A stretch of 64,000 bases of DNA from contig NZ_CP083387.1 in the NCBI RefSeq assembly GCF_020042345.1, forward strand, positions 3,658,001-3,722,000, written 5' to 3'. A model generated the notes under the pieces. The model was not told the DNA's origin and searched no databases. It saw only the letters and a program-made list of their open reading frames with translations. A program made the translations under genes and the position numbers. Each line of letters starts with the position of its first letter. Position 1 is the first letter of the stretch. Source of the stretch: Arachidicoccus terrestris. GTDB lineage: Bacteria; Bacteroidota; Bacteroidia; Chitinophagales; Chitinophagaceae. Shown here in pieces: positions 1-10,004 of the stretch.

Positions 1-231
1 ACGAATAAGCGAAGGCTGGGAGGCAAAACCCGCTAAAATCCTTTAAATATTATAGCATAACGCAGGGTATTACTAACAAACAACTGCTATTTTAGCAGAG
101 AAGGCCCTGGATGAACGGTTAAATTGGCCGCTTTAAGAATGAAAGTAAGATGCAGCCAGACAAGGCTGCTAAAGGGCGTAATCTCCCTGCAAGACCGGCG
201 TATGACGGCCTTTAATTCCCAAATTATTCCC
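1..231. other. Left-edge stretch with no supported gene
   Basis: No convincing coding frame was found on either strand between the window edge and the secA promoter. It may hold the 5' region of a leftward gene outside the window, but nothing in the sequence shows this directly. Confidence 0.5.
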
Positions 232-239
232 TACATTTG
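232..239 (+). promoter_or_regulatory. secA promoter -7 element (TACATTTG)
   Basis: TACATTTG fits the Bacteroidota -7 consensus TAnnTTTG, with a weak TTTA 17 nt upstream. It decides the secA start: the longest open frame begins at a TTG at 237 inside this element, so that start would not be on the transcript. The ATG at 372 is the first good start downstream. Confidence 0.55.
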
Positions 240-371
240 CAACCGCGAAAACTGTCAATTTGGCCTGTAAATGTGATAAGCATTGTTTTTGACTGCTTTT
301 TTCAGAATAATGGTATATTTTGGCACTTTCGGGCTAAAAATCGAGATCTAAACAATTATAAAAAAAAATTA

Positions 372-3300
372 ATGAAAGGCATATTAAGCAGGCTGCTCGG
401 TGGCAATAAATCTGAAAAGGATGTGAAGAAGATCCAGCCGCAGGTAGCTGAGATCAACCAGCAATATGAAAAATTGCAATCCCTATCCAATGATGAACTA
501 CGTAGTAAGACCGTGGAATTCAAAGGGCGTATCAAAGAATTCCTTAAGGATATCGATCAGACCATTCAGACTAAAAAAGAAGCAGCTGAAGCCTTACCAT
601 CTGCAGATATGGTCGGCAGGGATAATCTCTACCGTGAAATAGATGAGCTAAAAAAGGATCGCGATAAGAAGATCGAAGAAGTCTTAAATAATATTTTACC
701 AGAAGCCTTTGCCGTAGTTAAAGAAACAGCCAGGCGCTTTAAAGAAAGTGACGAAGTCATCTCTCGTGCGACAGATCTGGACAGACAACTGGCTGTGAAG
801 AAGAATTATATGCGTATTGATGGAGAGAACGTTACTTATAATACGAGTTGGGAAGCAGCCGGTGTGGCCGTTTCCTGGAATATGCTTCATTATGACGTGC
901 AGCTGATTGGTGGTATTGTACTGCATCAGGGTAAGATTGCAGAAATGGCAACGGGTGAAGGTAAAACCCTGGTATCAACTTTACCGGCTTATCTCAATGC
1001 CTTGGCTGGAGAGGGGGTACATATTGTAACCGTCAATGATTATCTGGCTCGTCGTGATAGTGAATGGAATGGCCCTATTTATGAATGGTTGGGTCTCACG
1101 GTCGACTGTATTGACAAGCATCAGCCCAATACACCTGCCAGAAGGAGCGCTTATCTCTGTGACATAACTTATGGAACCAATAATGAATTTGGCTTCGATT
1201 ACCTGAGGGATAATATGGTGCACAATCCTGATGAAATGGTACAGCGTAAGCACCATTATGCGATGATCGATGAGGTGGATAGCGTTTTAATTGATGATGC
1301 CCGTACGCCGCTGATCATTTCGGGGCCGGTAGGTAAAGATAACTCTACACAACTTTTCTTTGAATTAAAAGATCGCGTGGCACAACTGGTTGCTCATCAA
1401 AGACAGATCTGCAATAATTTTCTGATCGAAGCAAAAAAGAAAATAGCAGAAGGTAATGATGATGTAAAAGAAGGCGGAGGTGGTCTGGCGCTGTTCCGTG
1501 CACACAGAGGCTTGCCTAAGACAAGCAGTTTGATCAAATATCTGAGTGAGCCCGGCATTCGTCAGAAACTCCAGAAAGTGGAGAACTACCACTTGGCCGA
1601 CCAACAGAGGGAAATGCCAAAAGCAGATGCAGAGCTATTGTTCTATATTGATGAGAAAAACAATACGGTTGAGCTAACTGATAAAGGGATTAAGGCTATG
1701 ACTGGTCTGAATGAAGATCCTATGTTTTTCGTATTACCGGATATCGCTACAGAACTCGCAAATGTTGAAAAGGATGAACAGCTTTCAGGAGAAGACAAGC
1801 TGACACGCAAAGAGCAACTCTATAATGAGTACAGTGCTAAAACTGAACGCATTCATACGATCCAGCAACTCCTTAAAGCGTATACATTATTTGAGAAGGA
1901 TGATGAGTATGTTGTGATGGACGGACAGGTGAAGATCGTGGATGAGCAGACCGGGCGTATCATGGAAGGTCGTCGTTATTCCGACGGCTTGCATCAGGCC
2001 CTGGAAGCAAAGGAAAATGTAAAGATTGAAGCGTCAACGCAGACCTATGCGACTGTTACCCTGCAGAACTATTTCAGGATGTATCACAAGCTAAGCGGTA
2101 TGACCGGTACGGCAGAAACAGAAGCAGCAGAGCTTTGGGAGATCTATAAGCTGGATGTTGTCAGCATTCCGACCAATGTACCGGTGATCCGACAAGATCA
2201 GCATGACCTGGTCTACAAGACCAAGAGAGAAAAATATGGTGCAGTCATCAATAAGATTGTTGAATATCGCGAAGGCGGGCGCCCTGTTCTGGTAGGTACG
2301 ACTTCCGTAGAAATCAGTGAGTTGCTAAGCCGTATGCTCCGCCAAAAGCAGATCCCTCACAACGTGTTGAACGCCAAGCAACATGGTAAAGAAGCCCAGG
2401 TAGTGGCAGAAGCAGGTCTGCAAGGAGCTGTAACCATTGCTACTAACATGGCTGGTCGTGGTACGGATATTAAATTAGGGGAGGGTGTGAAAGATGCCGG
2501 CGGGTTAGCCATTATTGGTACCGAAAGGCACGATAGCCGCCGTGTAGACTTACAGCTACGTGGCCGTGCCGGTCGTCAGGGAGATCCTGGCTCTTCACTG
2601 TTCTATGTTTCCTTGGAGGATGACCTGATGCGTATGTTTGGTAGTGAGCGTATTGCCAAGGTAATGGACTTTGCCGGCTATAAAGAAGGCGAAGCTATTG
2701 AGAGCGGTATGATTACCAAGTCTATTGAAAGAGCGCAGAAAAAAGTTGAGGAAAATAACTTTGGTATTCGTAAGCACCTGCTGGAATATGATGATGTTAT
2801 GAATAAGCAACGTACTGTGATTTATACCAAACGAAATCATGCTCTTTTCGGAGAACGGCTGGCATTGGATATTGACAGTGCATTTTATTATGTAGCAGAG
2901 ATGCTGGTCGTAAATCATAAAGAGACCAATGACTATGAAGGTTTCCGCCTGAGCGCGATCGTTCATTTTGCACTCGATACAAAGATCACTGAAGCTGCAT
3001 TTGGTAAGAGCAATGTAAGTGAATTGACAGAGGAACTTTACGGTGAGGCTTTTGAAAATTATCAGCGTCATCGTGAGGAAATTTCTAAAACAGCTTATCC
3101 GGTATTTGAAAATATTCGCAAGGCGCAGGGTGACAGAATTGAAAATGTCGTGGTGCCGTTTGCCGACGGCAGAAAGGCATTGCAGGTGCTGGCGCCGATG
3201 CAGAAAACGCTGGATACGGCAGGTCTGGAACTGGTGAATTCCCTGGAAAAAACCCTGATGCTAGGCTTTATTGATGATGCCTGGAAAGAGCATTTGCGTT

Positions 3301-3707
3301 CAATGGATGACCTGAAACAAAGTGTCAGAACGGTACAATATGAGCAGAAAGATCCGCTTGTGATTTATAAACAAGAAGCCTTTGGACTATTCTCCAAAAT
3401 GAATAGCCAGGTGAACGTAGAAATAGTTACCTTCCTGTCCCATTCCAATATACCGGTTGATGTACAGCAAGGAGGTCAGATTCACGAAGGTCATGAGCAG
3501 AAAACGGACTTAAGCAAGCTTAACGCCAACAAAGAAGCAGTAGATGCGGCAGGTAGTGATTATGCTGCTAATGAAAATGATTATTACGACCCTAGCGAGC
3601 ATGTTAAACAGCAACCTGTAGTGGCGGGACCGAAGATCGGCCGTAATGATCCCTGTCCTTGCGGCAGCGGCAAAAAATATAAGAACTGTCACGGCAAAGA
3701 CGCTTAA
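372..3707 (+). CDS. secA: Preprotein translocase ATPase SecA
   Basis: SecA is the ATPase motor that drives unfolded preproteins through SecYEG at the inner membrane. The protein has 1111 residues, the long form usual in Bacteroidota, where insertions enlarge the family beyond the roughly 900 residues of E. coli. Walker A GEGKT lies at residues 195-199, the DEVD Walker B box at 300-303, and the second helicase motif TNMAGRGTD at 691-699. The C-terminus ends in a SEC-C zinc-binding motif (Cys1095, Cys1097, Cys1106, His1107). I chose ATG 372, which gives the typical [11 protein letters not shown] start; the frame is open back to a TTG at 237 but that lies in the promoter. It appears monocistronic, with a hairpin terminator about 50 nt after the stop. 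Confidence 0.97.
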   Translation: MKGILSRLLGGNKSEKDVKKIQPQVAEINQQYEKLQSLSNDELRSKTVEFKGRIKEFLKDIDQTIQTKKEAAEALPSADMVGRDNLYREIDELKKDRDKKIEEVLNNILPEAFAVVKETARRFKESDEVISRATDLDRQLAVKKNYMRIDGENVTYNTSWEAAGVAVSWNMLHYDVQLIGGIVLHQGKIAEMATGEGKTLVSTLPAYLNALAGEGVHIVTVNDYLARRDSEWNGPIYEWLGLTVDCIDKHQPNTPARRSAYLCDITYGTNNEFGFDYLRDNMVHNPDEMVQRKHHYAMIDEVDSVLIDDARTPLIISGPVGKDNSTQLFFELKDRVAQLVAHQRQICNNFLIEAKKKIAEGNDDVKEGGGGLALFRAHRGLPKTSSLIKYLSEPGIRQKLQKVENYHLADQQREMPKADAELLFYIDEKNNTVELTDKGIKAMTGLNEDPMFFVLPDIATELANVEKDEQLSGEDKLTRKEQLYNEYSAKTERIHTIQQLLKAYTLFEKDDEYVVMDGQVKIVDEQTGRIMEGRRYSDGLHQALEAKENVKIEASTQTYATVTLQNYFRMYHKLSGMTGTAETEAAELWEIYKLDVVSIPTNVPVIRQDQHDLVYKTKREKYGAVINKIVEYREGGRPVLVGTTSVEISELLSRMLRQKQIPHNVLNAKQHGKEAQVVAEAGLQGAVTIATNMAGRGTDIKLGEGVKDAGGLAIIGTERHDSRRVDLQLRGRAGRQGDPGSSLFYVSLEDDLMRMFGSERIAKVMDFAGYKEGEAIESGMITKSIERAQKKVEENNFGIRKHLLEYDDVMNKQRTVIYTKRNHALFGERLALDIDSAFYYVAEMLVVNHKETNDYEGFRLSAIVHFALDTKITEAAFGKSNVSELTEELYGEAFENYQRHREEISKTAYPVFENIRKAQGDRIENVVVPFADGRKALQVLAPMQKTLDTAGLELVNSLEKTLMLGFIDDAWKEHLRSMDDLKQSVRTVQYEQKDPLVIYKQEAFGLFSKMNSQVNVEIVTFLSHSNIPVDVQQGGQIHEGHEQKTDLSKLNANKEAVDAAGSDYAANENDYYDPSEHVKQQPVVAGPKIGRNDPCPCGSGKKYKNCHGKDA

Positions 3708-3756
3708 CCAAGTTATCTGAAGCAAGCGTAAATAATAATATAAAATACAGTATACG

Positions 3757-3802
3757 GCGCGTTGTAGTCAGAAATAATTTCTGAATATAGCGCGCTTTTT
3801 TT
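3757..3802 (+). terminator. secA intrinsic terminator
   Basis: A two-part hairpin (outer GCGCG arms, inner TCAGAAAT/ATTTCTGA) is followed by a run of seven T on the plus strand. Confidence 0.75.
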
Positions 3803-3878
3803 GTGTAGCCAAATAAAAAAGTAAAATATAATGGATATAATGTAAAGTTTGTTTTACTTTTATGAAAAATCTACCTTT

Positions 3879-4307
3879 ATGAAATCTCAATTATTATTAC
3901 CTTACCGATATAAAAAAATCGGCTGGCTTATTTTGATACCTTGTTTGGTATTGGGTTTACTAAAATGGTACCTGATCAATGATCATGAAACGCTGACCTA
4001 TGTGGTGAATATTTATTATAAAAATGTTTTTTTCGACATCGTGACGACGGTGCTTATTGCTGGCATTCTTGCCGGCGCGTTGCTGGTGGTGTTTTCAAAA
4101 GAAAAGCAGGAGGATGAGTTTATACAGAAGCTGAGACTTTCTTCCTTTGGCTGGGCCATACTCATTAATTATTTAATTTTGTTTTTCTGCAACCTACTCT
4201 TTTATGGGTGGAGTTTTTTGAATATTATTGCAGTCAATATGTTTACAACCTTGTTGTTTTACATTATCCGTTTCAATTACCTGCTCATTCGCAGTAAGCG
4301 CCTCTGA
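3879..4307 (+). CDS. Small four-helix membrane protein, paired with HTH regulator
   Basis: A 142-residue hydrophobic protein with about four predicted transmembrane segments (near residues 14-33, 53-72, 92-107 and 111-130). I do not recognise a named family with certainty. The stop is two bases before the start of a small XRE-family regulator, so the two are almost certainly cotranscribed and translationally coupled. Such membrane-protein/small-HTH pairs are common in Firmicutes and Bacteroidota, where the regulator often controls the pair; that role is inferred. ATG 3879 was preferred over a TTG at 3849, which lies in T-rich promoter-like sequence. Function unknown. Confidence 0.75.
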   Translation: MKSQLLLPYRYKKIGWLILIPCLVLGLLKWYLINDHETLTYVVNIYYKNVFFDIVTTVLIAGILAGALLVVFSKEKQEDEFIQKLRLSSFGWAILINYLILFFCNLLFYGWSFLNIIAVNMFTTLLFYIIRFNYLLIRSKRL

Positions 4308-4309
4308 AT

Positions 4310-4510
4310 ATGACCAACACACTCAAGGTAGAAAGAGCTATCAAAAATATCACGCAGGAAGAACTGGCACAGTGTATTGGTGTGAGCCGGCAGACAATTA
4401 ATGCGATTGAAAAGAAAAAATACGTACCATCTACCCTGCTGGCGCTTAAAATCGCGCGATATTTTGATAAGCCGGTAGAAGCGATATTCAAGCTGGAGCC
4501 AGAAGATTAG
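4310..4510 (+). CDS. XRE-family helix-turn-helix regulator (short)
   Basis: This 66-residue protein is essentially a single Cro/C1-type HTH domain. The stretch TQEELAQCIGVSRQTINAIE contains the two DNA-contacting helices, followed by the usual YVPSTLLALKIARYF segment. It matches the minimal regulators (YozG/YgzD type) that follow a membrane protein gene. The start is two bases after the stop of that gene, implying translational coupling. The target is unknown; autoregulation of the pair is the simplest inference. Confidence 0.88.
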   Translation: MTNTLKVERAIKNITQEELAQCIGVSRQTINAIEKKKYVPSTLLALKIARYFDKPVEAIFKLEPED

Positions 4511-4625
4511 ACAGGCAGTGTATCGATTATGTCAGTCATATTTTCCGGCCATCTGCCGAAACTATGAAATTTTTTGTCTATTTTGCCGGTACATTTGATT
4601 AATAAAAGCTGTCAGAGTATAAAAG

Positions 4626-6164
4626 ATGAAGCAAGCAAGGTTTTTCAGAAGTTTAGGTGGCCTGGTCTGCGGACTGGTCTTTCTGGTTGGTCTATATACT
4701 TTTACTTACGGTCAAAGTGTCCAGAAGCGCCCCAACATTATCTTTATTATGGCCGATGATCTGGGATATGGTAGTCTGGGGTGTTATGGACAAACCAGGA
4801 TCCAGACACCGAATATTGACGCGCTGGCTAAAAACGGACTGAAATTTACACAGTACTATGCAGATCCGATCTGCAGCCCGTCCAGATGTGGACTTTTAAC
4901 AGGTAAGGATATGGCACATGCTTATATCCGTGACAATTATGAAATTGGTGGATACGATTTCTCAGATGAAGGAGAAAGAGGTCAGATGCCTTTACCTAAT
5001 AATACAGTAACATTTCCGGGACTCCTGCAAAACAACGGTTATGTGACAGCGTTAATTGGTAAATGGGGCTTAGGCGGACCAGGATCCACAGGCATACCAA
5101 CGCAACTCGGCTTTTCTTATTTTTTTGGATATTTAGGACAAAGACAAGCTCATAATTATTATCCGACACATTTATGGAGGGGGACAGAGCGGGTGCCATT
5201 AGACAATATTTATTTTTCCCCACATCAATCTTTTCCCAAAGGAGCAGATCCTGATGATATCACTAATTACGCCAGATATAGCGGTAATGTGTATTCCTGT
5301 GACACGATGGCATCGGATGCTATCAGGTTTATTAAGGAGCATAAAGGCCAGCCTTTCTTCCTTGAATTCTCACCAACGATACCTCATGTGGCGTTGCAGG
5401 TTACCCGTCAGGCACTTAAAAGGTATGAGGGCATGTTTGATGATAAGCCATCTCCCAATAATGGGTATTTACCCTGCTTCCGCCCAAGACAAACCTATGC
5501 AGCGATGATCTCTTTGCTGGATGATTATGTCGGGCAAATTATGCAGACCTTGAAAGAGGAGGGGCTGGCAGACAATACACTCGTGATCTTTACAAGTGAT
5601 AATGGCGCTCCTGATGGAGAAGGAGGCGCACCGACCCGTTATTTTGACGCTAACGGTCCCTGGCGTGGATTTAAAGGAGATGTTTATGAAGGCGGAATCC
5701 GGGTGCCTATGATCGCTAGCTGGCCCGCCAAGATCAAACCAGGCTCTGTAACAGATCATCCTACTACTATTTGGGATATGTTCGCTACTTTTTGTTCATT
5801 GTCCGGTACGCAGATTCCTGAAAAAAGTATTGCCGGGGCAGTGCAAACGCAGGGCATCTCCATTGAATCCATACTGACAGGCAAAGGGCAGCAGCGCTCC
5901 CATGAATATCTGTACTGGGAACTGGCCAGCCACCATAACGGGGAACAGGCCGTAAGGTTAGGTGATTGGAAGGGTATCAGGCTGGGCGCCAAAAATGACC
6001 CTGATGCACCCATTGCGCTGTACAATATAAAGGCAGATCCGGCCGAACAAATCAATCAGGCTAACAAACATCCGGATCTTGTTAGAAAAATAGATGAGAT
6101 CATGAAGCGCAGGATATTATCACATCTAAATGAATGGAATTTTGAGTATCCCGCTCAGCAATAA
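4626..6164 (+). CDS. Secreted type I sulfatase (arylsulfatase family)
   Basis: A 512-residue sulfatase of the alkaline-phosphatase superfamily. An N-terminal hydrophobic signal (about residues 8-30) sends it to the periplasm or surface. Metal-binding DD is at 44-45. The maturation motif CSPSR starts at Cys83 and continues to LTG, so it is a Cys-type enzyme needing conversion of Cys83 to formylglycine. A downstream TSDNGAP motif supplies further metal and sulfate ligands. The C-terminal part reads like arylsulfatase A relatives acting on sulfated glycans or small sulfate esters; the substrate cannot be told. It stands alone: no formylglycine-generating enzyme, anSME or polysaccharide-utilisation susCD pair is nearby. 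A perfect hairpin terminator follows. Confidence 0.93.
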   Translation: MKQARFFRSLGGLVCGLVFLVGLYTFTYGQSVQKRPNIIFIMADDLGYGSLGCYGQTRIQTPNIDALAKNGLKFTQYYADPICSPSRCGLLTGKDMAHAYIRDNYEIGGYDFSDEGERGQMPLPNNTVTFPGLLQNNGYVTALIGKWGLGGPGSTGIPTQLGFSYFFGYLGQRQAHNYYPTHLWRGTERVPLDNIYFSPHQSFPKGADPDDITNYARYSGNVYSCDTMASDAIRFIKEHKGQPFFLEFSPTIPHVALQVTRQALKRYEGMFDDKPSPNNGYLPCFRPRQTYAAMISLLDDYVGQIMQTLKEEGLADNTLVIFTSDNGAPDGEGGAPTRYFDANGPWRGFKGDVYEGGIRVPMIASWPAKIKPGSVTDHPTTIWDMFATFCSLSGTQIPEKSIAGAVQTQGISIESILTGKGQQRSHEYLYWELASHHNGEQAVRLGDWKGIRLGAKNDPDAPIALYNIKADPAEQINQANKHPDLVRKIDEIMKRRILSHLNEWNFEYPAQQ

Positions 6165-6204
6165 GTTTTTAAAGATACAGTTGGAAAACAGGTGCAGCAA
6201 TAAG

Positions 6205-6249
6205 AAAGCCCGGTAACAGCCGTTATAAGAATTGCTGTTACCGGGCTTT
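6205..6249. terminator. Bidirectional hairpin between sulfatase and DinB-like gene
   Basis: A perfect 16-bp inverted repeat (6205-6220 with 6234-6249, 13-nt loop) lies between convergent genes. A-rich and T-rich flanks allow it to work on both strands. Confidence 0.75.
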
Positions 6250-6273
6250 GATTAAAAATCCATCGGTATGTAA

Positions 6274-6771
6274 CTAGAGGCTGCCTTCGTCCGCACTTGG
6301 CCCATAGCTAGGTGGGATCGGGACATTGTTCAGCCGTAGAAATACGCCCATTTGTGCCCTGTGGTGAACAATCTGACAATAAACCATGCGCAGTGTCTCC
6401 AGCTTGTTATCTGCTGCCAGTACTTTGTCCCCGTTGCTCAAGGTCCATGTTTTTTCCAGTATGGCGGGGTCTGCTTTGGCTAACGCGCTGTGACCTGCTT
6501 CATAGGACTTGTCGTAGATGTTTAAAATATCTGCTGTATGGTTAACAACGGGTGGATTGTAAGGCATAGTTGCAAAATCCAACCCGTCTGTGTTTAATAC
6601 CATATCCACCCAGGAAGGCAATTCTGCCAGGTGTGTAGCAAGCGATCTGACGGTCATACTTTTGGGGTGAGGCTGCCAGTCATAGATTGTGTCCGGGATC
6701 CGGGACAGCATTTCTCTTGTTGTAACATTTTCTTTTTCCATTTCTTTCAGTAATACAGGGATAAATTCCAT
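6274..6771 (-). CDS. DinB-like four-helix-bundle protein
   Basis: A 165-residue protein of the DinB/YfiT-like (DUF664/DinB_2) superfamily. Visible family features are the WQPHPKSMTVRSLATHLAEL stretch, in which the second His is a likely metal ligand, and the C-terminal HHRAQMGVFLRLNNVPIPPSYGPS segment with the paired His typical of the triad. Members are metal-binding helical bundles, some of them thiol-dependent (bacillithiol or mycothiol) transferases; no specific reaction can be assigned. I start at ATG 6771 rather than an in-frame start ten codons upstream, because the shorter form begins like other family members. Confidence 0.85.
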   Translation of the reverse strand: MEFIPVLLKEMEKENVTTREMLSRIPDTIYDWQPHPKSMTVRSLATHLAELPSWVDMVLNTDGLDFATMPYNPPVVNHTADILNIYDKSYEAGHSALAKADPAILEKTWTLSNGDKVLAADNKLETLRMVYCQIVHHRAQMGVFLRLNNVPIPPSYGPSADEGSL

Positions 6772-6867
6772 TGCTTTATTTTTTTTTTGGTTCAAAAGCA
6801 AAGTAACATGACTGGACTGACAACCCTATGGCAGTCAGACCGGCCCATACTTATTTTTAGAATAATT

Positions 6868-7557
6868 TTAATAATTAACCGGCAGCTGATCCATAAAGTG
6901 ACTGATCGGCAAATGATCCTTTTTCTGAAAGTCGGTGCCAGGCTGCTTGATCTGGAGAACCCGGTTCAACTTAAAGTCCCGGTAATCAGTTCTCAGATGA
7001 CACCAGGCGATCACGTGCCAACCAAATGCGTAAAATATAAGTCCGATAGGTTCAATGTGCCGAAGGCTCTCTTGCTCACTTTTATCTTTGTACCTGATCT
7101 GCAGTTGCTTCTTATGTGCGATGGCGTTTTGTACGGTGGGAATAAAGTTCTCCTGCAACTGCCACATTTCATGGAATTGCAAATAAGTACTGGCATCCAG
7201 GACTTCCAGCAGATCTTGCTGACTGCCTTTCAAGACGGATCTGATCTTAGTCATGGCGCTTCCATACTGAGTGGCGGTGGCCTGATCGGCCAGAGCCCGC
7301 ACCATTTTCTCCATTAAAAGCAATGCACTTGTTTCTTCCATCGTGAATGATACCGGGGAAAGAAAGAAACCTGAGACAATAAAATATCCTTTGCCCGCTT
7401 CATGACTAACAGGAATGCCTGATGCGACGAGCGCCTTTACATCCCTGTATACAGTCCGCAGGCTGATCTCAAACTTTTCACTGATCTTTTCCGCAGGCAC
7501 ATATTTTCTGGACTGCAGATGGACGAGTATTGCAAAAAGGCGATCTAGTCTGTTCAC
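6868..7557 (-). CDS. WYL-domain transcriptional regulator (YafY/DeoR-like)
   Basis: A 229-residue regulator. Its N-terminal winged helix (NRLDRLFAILVHLQSRKYV, then EKFEISLRTVYRDVKAL) is the HTH_11 type. A linker and a WYL domain follow, with IEPIGLIFYAFGWHVIAWCH in the usual W-x-L/A position. WYL domains sense small ligands or nucleic acids. The GTG at 7557 gives the standard N-terminus and lies 13 nt after the stop of the permease gene, so it is probably the last gene of the ATPase-permease-regulator operon. The frame is open further upstream but only inside the permease gene. Control of the transporter is inferred from position. Confidence 0.86.
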   Translation of the reverse strand: MNRLDRLFAILVHLQSRKYVPAEKISEKFEISLRTVYRDVKALVASGIPVSHEAGKGYFIVSGFFLSPVSFTMEETSALLLMEKMVRALADQATATQYGSAMTKIRSVLKGSQQDLLEVLDASTYLQFHEMWQLQENFIPTVQNAIAHKKQLQIRYKDKSEQESLRHIEPIGLIFYAFGWHVIAWCHLRTDYRDFKLNRVLQIKQPGTDFQKKDHLPISHFMDQLPVNY

Positions 7558-7570
7558 GACAACTAACGGA

Positions 7571-8875
7571 TTAATTTTTTCTAAATGCCCATTTAATAAG
7601 TTCTTTCCAGGTAGGTTTTTTACCGTACATGAGGATACCCGTGCGATATATTTTACCGGCAAACCATGTGGTAAATAAGAAGGAACCAAATAACAATACG
7701 ATGCTCAGGGTCAGTTCCCACCACGAAACGGCCTCCGGTACACCCTGTGCGACCCGGGCCATCATGACAATGGGAGAGGTGAGTGGAAATAGACTCCCAA
7801 AAACGGCCAACCCTCCGGTAGGATTATTAACGGCTTGCATCATGATCACAAAGCCGAAAATAATAGGTAAGGTAATAGGCAGCTGTAATCCCTGTGCATC
7901 CTGTTGCCCGTCGCTTACGGAGCAACCGATGGCTGCAAATAGAGATGCATAAATAAAGTAGCCACCCAGAAAATAAACAAAGAACATGGTAATGATCAGC
8001 GGGAAATTAATGGTGCTGAATGCCTGAAAAACAGCTGTCATATCTGCGCCCGATGCATTAGGGTCCACCACACCAGCGCTAATCGCATGGGTCATTTCCG
8101 GAAAGAGAACAGGAATTAACAAATAACGCAATCCTACCCCCAGAACGATCCAGATCAGGAATTGTAAGAGGCCTACAGCTCCGATGCCCAGGATTTTGCC
8201 CATCATGAGTTGAAAAGGCTTAATACTGCTCACAACGATCTCTGCGATGCGGCTGACTTTCTCTTCCATGACACCGCGCATAACAGAAGTGCCGTAAAGA
8301 AGTAAGATCATATAAATCAGGATGCCACAGAATATACCCACGCCATAGCTGACACCGGCACGCATGCCGGAATCATTTTTATCATTGATATTAACGATGT
8401 CTACCTTGTTTTCTGTTTTGGCCTTTTTAAGGAGGTCCTGGGAGACAGGTAAGGCATCCATTTTGAGTTTTTCCAGTCTTGATTGAATCGCTTTGGTAAT
8501 GGATTCTCTGGTCATAATTCCGATTTTGGAACCGGTAATCAGATTAATTTTATCGTCCAGAGTGGCATGAGCCGGTATGACGATATATCCATCGATGGTT
8601 TTATTTTTAGCTTTGTTTTCCAGATCAGACTGGCTGACATCAGTTGTAAACTGATACGTGATCTCTTTAGTATTTGGCGCAATTGTGTCCTTAAATAAAC
8701 CGGCATTGTCTACCACCATAATCTTTGTACTGGAGCCACTGTTGATACTAAAGTAGATAATCGCCGCATAGATAGCAAATATTAATATGGGAAGCCCGAT
8801 GGTGACCAGTAGAAAGGTTTTTTTCTGTACACGGGTTAGAAACTCTCTTTTTAAAACTAATATTATTTTATTCAT
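7571..8875 (-). CDS. ABC-2 type transporter permease (NatB-like)
   Basis: A 434-residue membrane protein in the ABC-2 family, NatB subgroup. One transmembrane helix lies near residues 20-45. A large extracytoplasmic domain follows to about residue 175, and then five or so further helices. Segments such as MRGVMEEKVSRIAEIVVSSI and PFQLMMGKILGIGAVGLLQF are characteristic of Na+ or drug exporters of this class. It starts 14 nt after the stop of the ATP-binding subunit and forms a half-transporter with it. The substrate is unknown; NatAB of Bacillus exports sodium. Confidence 0.9.
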   Translation of the reverse strand: MNKIILVLKREFLTRVQKKTFLLVTIGLPILIFAIYAAIIYFSINSGSSTKIMVVDNAGLFKDTIAPNTKEITYQFTTDVSQSDLENKAKNKTIDGYIVIPAHATLDDKINLITGSKIGIMTRESITKAIQSRLEKLKMDALPVSQDLLKKAKTENKVDIVNINDKNDSGMRAGVSYGVGIFCGILIYMILLLYGTSVMRGVMEEKVSRIAEIVVSSIKPFQLMMGKILGIGAVGLLQFLIWIVLGVGLRYLLIPVLFPEMTHAISAGVVDPNASGADMTAVFQAFSTINFPLIITMFFVYFLGGYFIYASLFAAIGCSVSDGQQDAQGLQLPITLPIIFGFVIMMQAVNNPTGGLAVFGSLFPLTSPIVMMARVAQGVPEAVSWWELTLSIVLLFGSFLFTTWFAGKIYRTGILMYGKKPTWKELIKWAFRKN

Positions 8876-8889
8876 GACGCGTCAGAGGT

Positions 8890-9822
8890 TTAAATGTTAT
8901 GGAAACTTCGGGTAACTGCATTTGTGCCATGTACCAGCCGGATAAATATCTCATTGAGCGAAGGAAGGATTTCGCCGAAATGTTGTACCTGAATATCCTG
9001 ATCAAGGAAATAACGCAGTAAGTCATTACCTCGGTAACCCTGCTGTATGCGGACAATCATCTTATTGTCTGCCAGATTGATCGGTTCAAAGATCGTGGAA
9101 GCCGCGATCTGGTCTGCGGCTTTATCCAGCTTGATTTCATACAGGTTCTCCTTGTATTGTTGCCGGATATCGGCTACTTTTCCATCCAGTACCTTTTTAC
9201 CCAGATTGATCAGTGCAATCTGATCGCAGATTTCCTCTACCTGTTCCATCCGGTGAGTGGAAAAGATAATTGTGCTACCCTGCCTGGCCAGTTCAAATAT
9301 CTGATCCTTAATCAAATTGGCATTTACAGGATCCAGCCCACTAAAGGGTTCATCCAGTATAATCAGTTTGGGTTGGTGTAAAACTGTAATAACAAACTGC
9401 AGCTTCTGACTCATTCCTTTACTTAAGTCTTCTACTTTTTTATCCCACCATGTCTGCATCTCCAGTCGTTCAAACCAGTATTTTATTTTGGTCATGGCAT
9501 CCGCATAAGACAGGCCTTTGAGGCGCGCCAGGAAAAGTGCCTGTTCTCCGATTTTCATTTTTTTATAAAGGCCTCTTTCTTCCGGCATATAACCGATTTT
9601 CCGTATATCATTTTCCGGATCGAATTTATTACCATCGAAAAGAATGCTGCCTTCATCAGGATAAAATATCCCGGTGATCATACGCAATAATGTGGTTTTT
9701 CCGGCCCCATTTGGCCCCAATAGACCAAATATCTGCCCTGATTCTATTGAAAAACTGACATCATCGACCGCTTTTTGTGTGGCATAGTATTTTTTAAGAT
9801 GCGATAGTTCAAGTATTGCCAT
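8890..9822 (-). CDS. ABC transporter ATP-binding protein (NatA-like)
   Basis: A 310-residue ABC ATPase that powers the adjacent permease. Walker A GPNGAGKT is at residues 36-43, the signature LSKGMSQ at 133-139, Walker B LIILDEP at 153-159, and the H-loop histidine lies in STHRMEQ. The C-terminal third is the DUF4162-type extension common in ABC-2 exporters. It is the first gene of a minus-strand operon (ATPase, permease, WYL regulator). No substrate-binding protein is nearby, in keeping with an exporter. Confidence 0.94.
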   Translation of the reverse strand: MAILELSHLKKYYATQKAVDDVSFSIESGQIFGLLGPNGAGKTTLLRMITGIFYPDEGSILFDGNKFDPENDIRKIGYMPEERGLYKKMKIGEQALFLARLKGLSYADAMTKIKYWFERLEMQTWWDKKVEDLSKGMSQKLQFVITVLHQPKLIILDEPFSGLDPVNANLIKDQIFELARQGSTIIFSTHRMEQVEEICDQIALINLGKKVLDGKVADIRQQYKENLYEIKLDKAADQIAASTIFEPINLADNKMIVRIQQGYRGNDLLRYFLDQDIQVQHFGEILPSLNEIFIRLVHGTNAVTRSFHNI

Positions 9823-9950
9823 AATTGTTTTAATTAGCCTTGTGAATAAGGTTTACGAAAATAACATACTTTTTTCCATTTCATTAACAATAGCAGGTTT
9901 ATCCATATTTTTTTTGATAGAAGTATGATCCGTAGGATAAATGGTCAACA

Positions 9951-9982
9951 AAAAGGGCTAACCATCAGGTCAGCCCTTTTTT
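9951..9982 (-). terminator. Intrinsic terminator after the Do-family protease gene
   Basis: The arms AAAAGGGCT and AGCCCTTTT with an extended ACC/GGT inner stem close a short ATCA loop. The T run on the minus strand fits termination of the protease gene ending at 10005. It could also act on the plus strand. Confidence 0.75.
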
Positions 9983-10004
9983 CGTTCATAAATTATTATT
10001 TTTA

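Noticed and set aside
237-371. A longer SecA N-terminus from a TTG at 237
   Set aside because: The TTG is inside the -7 promoter element and the extra 45 residues do not look like SecA; the ATG at 372 gives the standard start.
2595-3071. A 158-codon minus-strand open frame inside secA, and many similar frames inside other long genes
   Set aside because: They lie antisense to or out of frame with clearly conserved genes, have no recognisable domains and no promoter, and are expected by chance.
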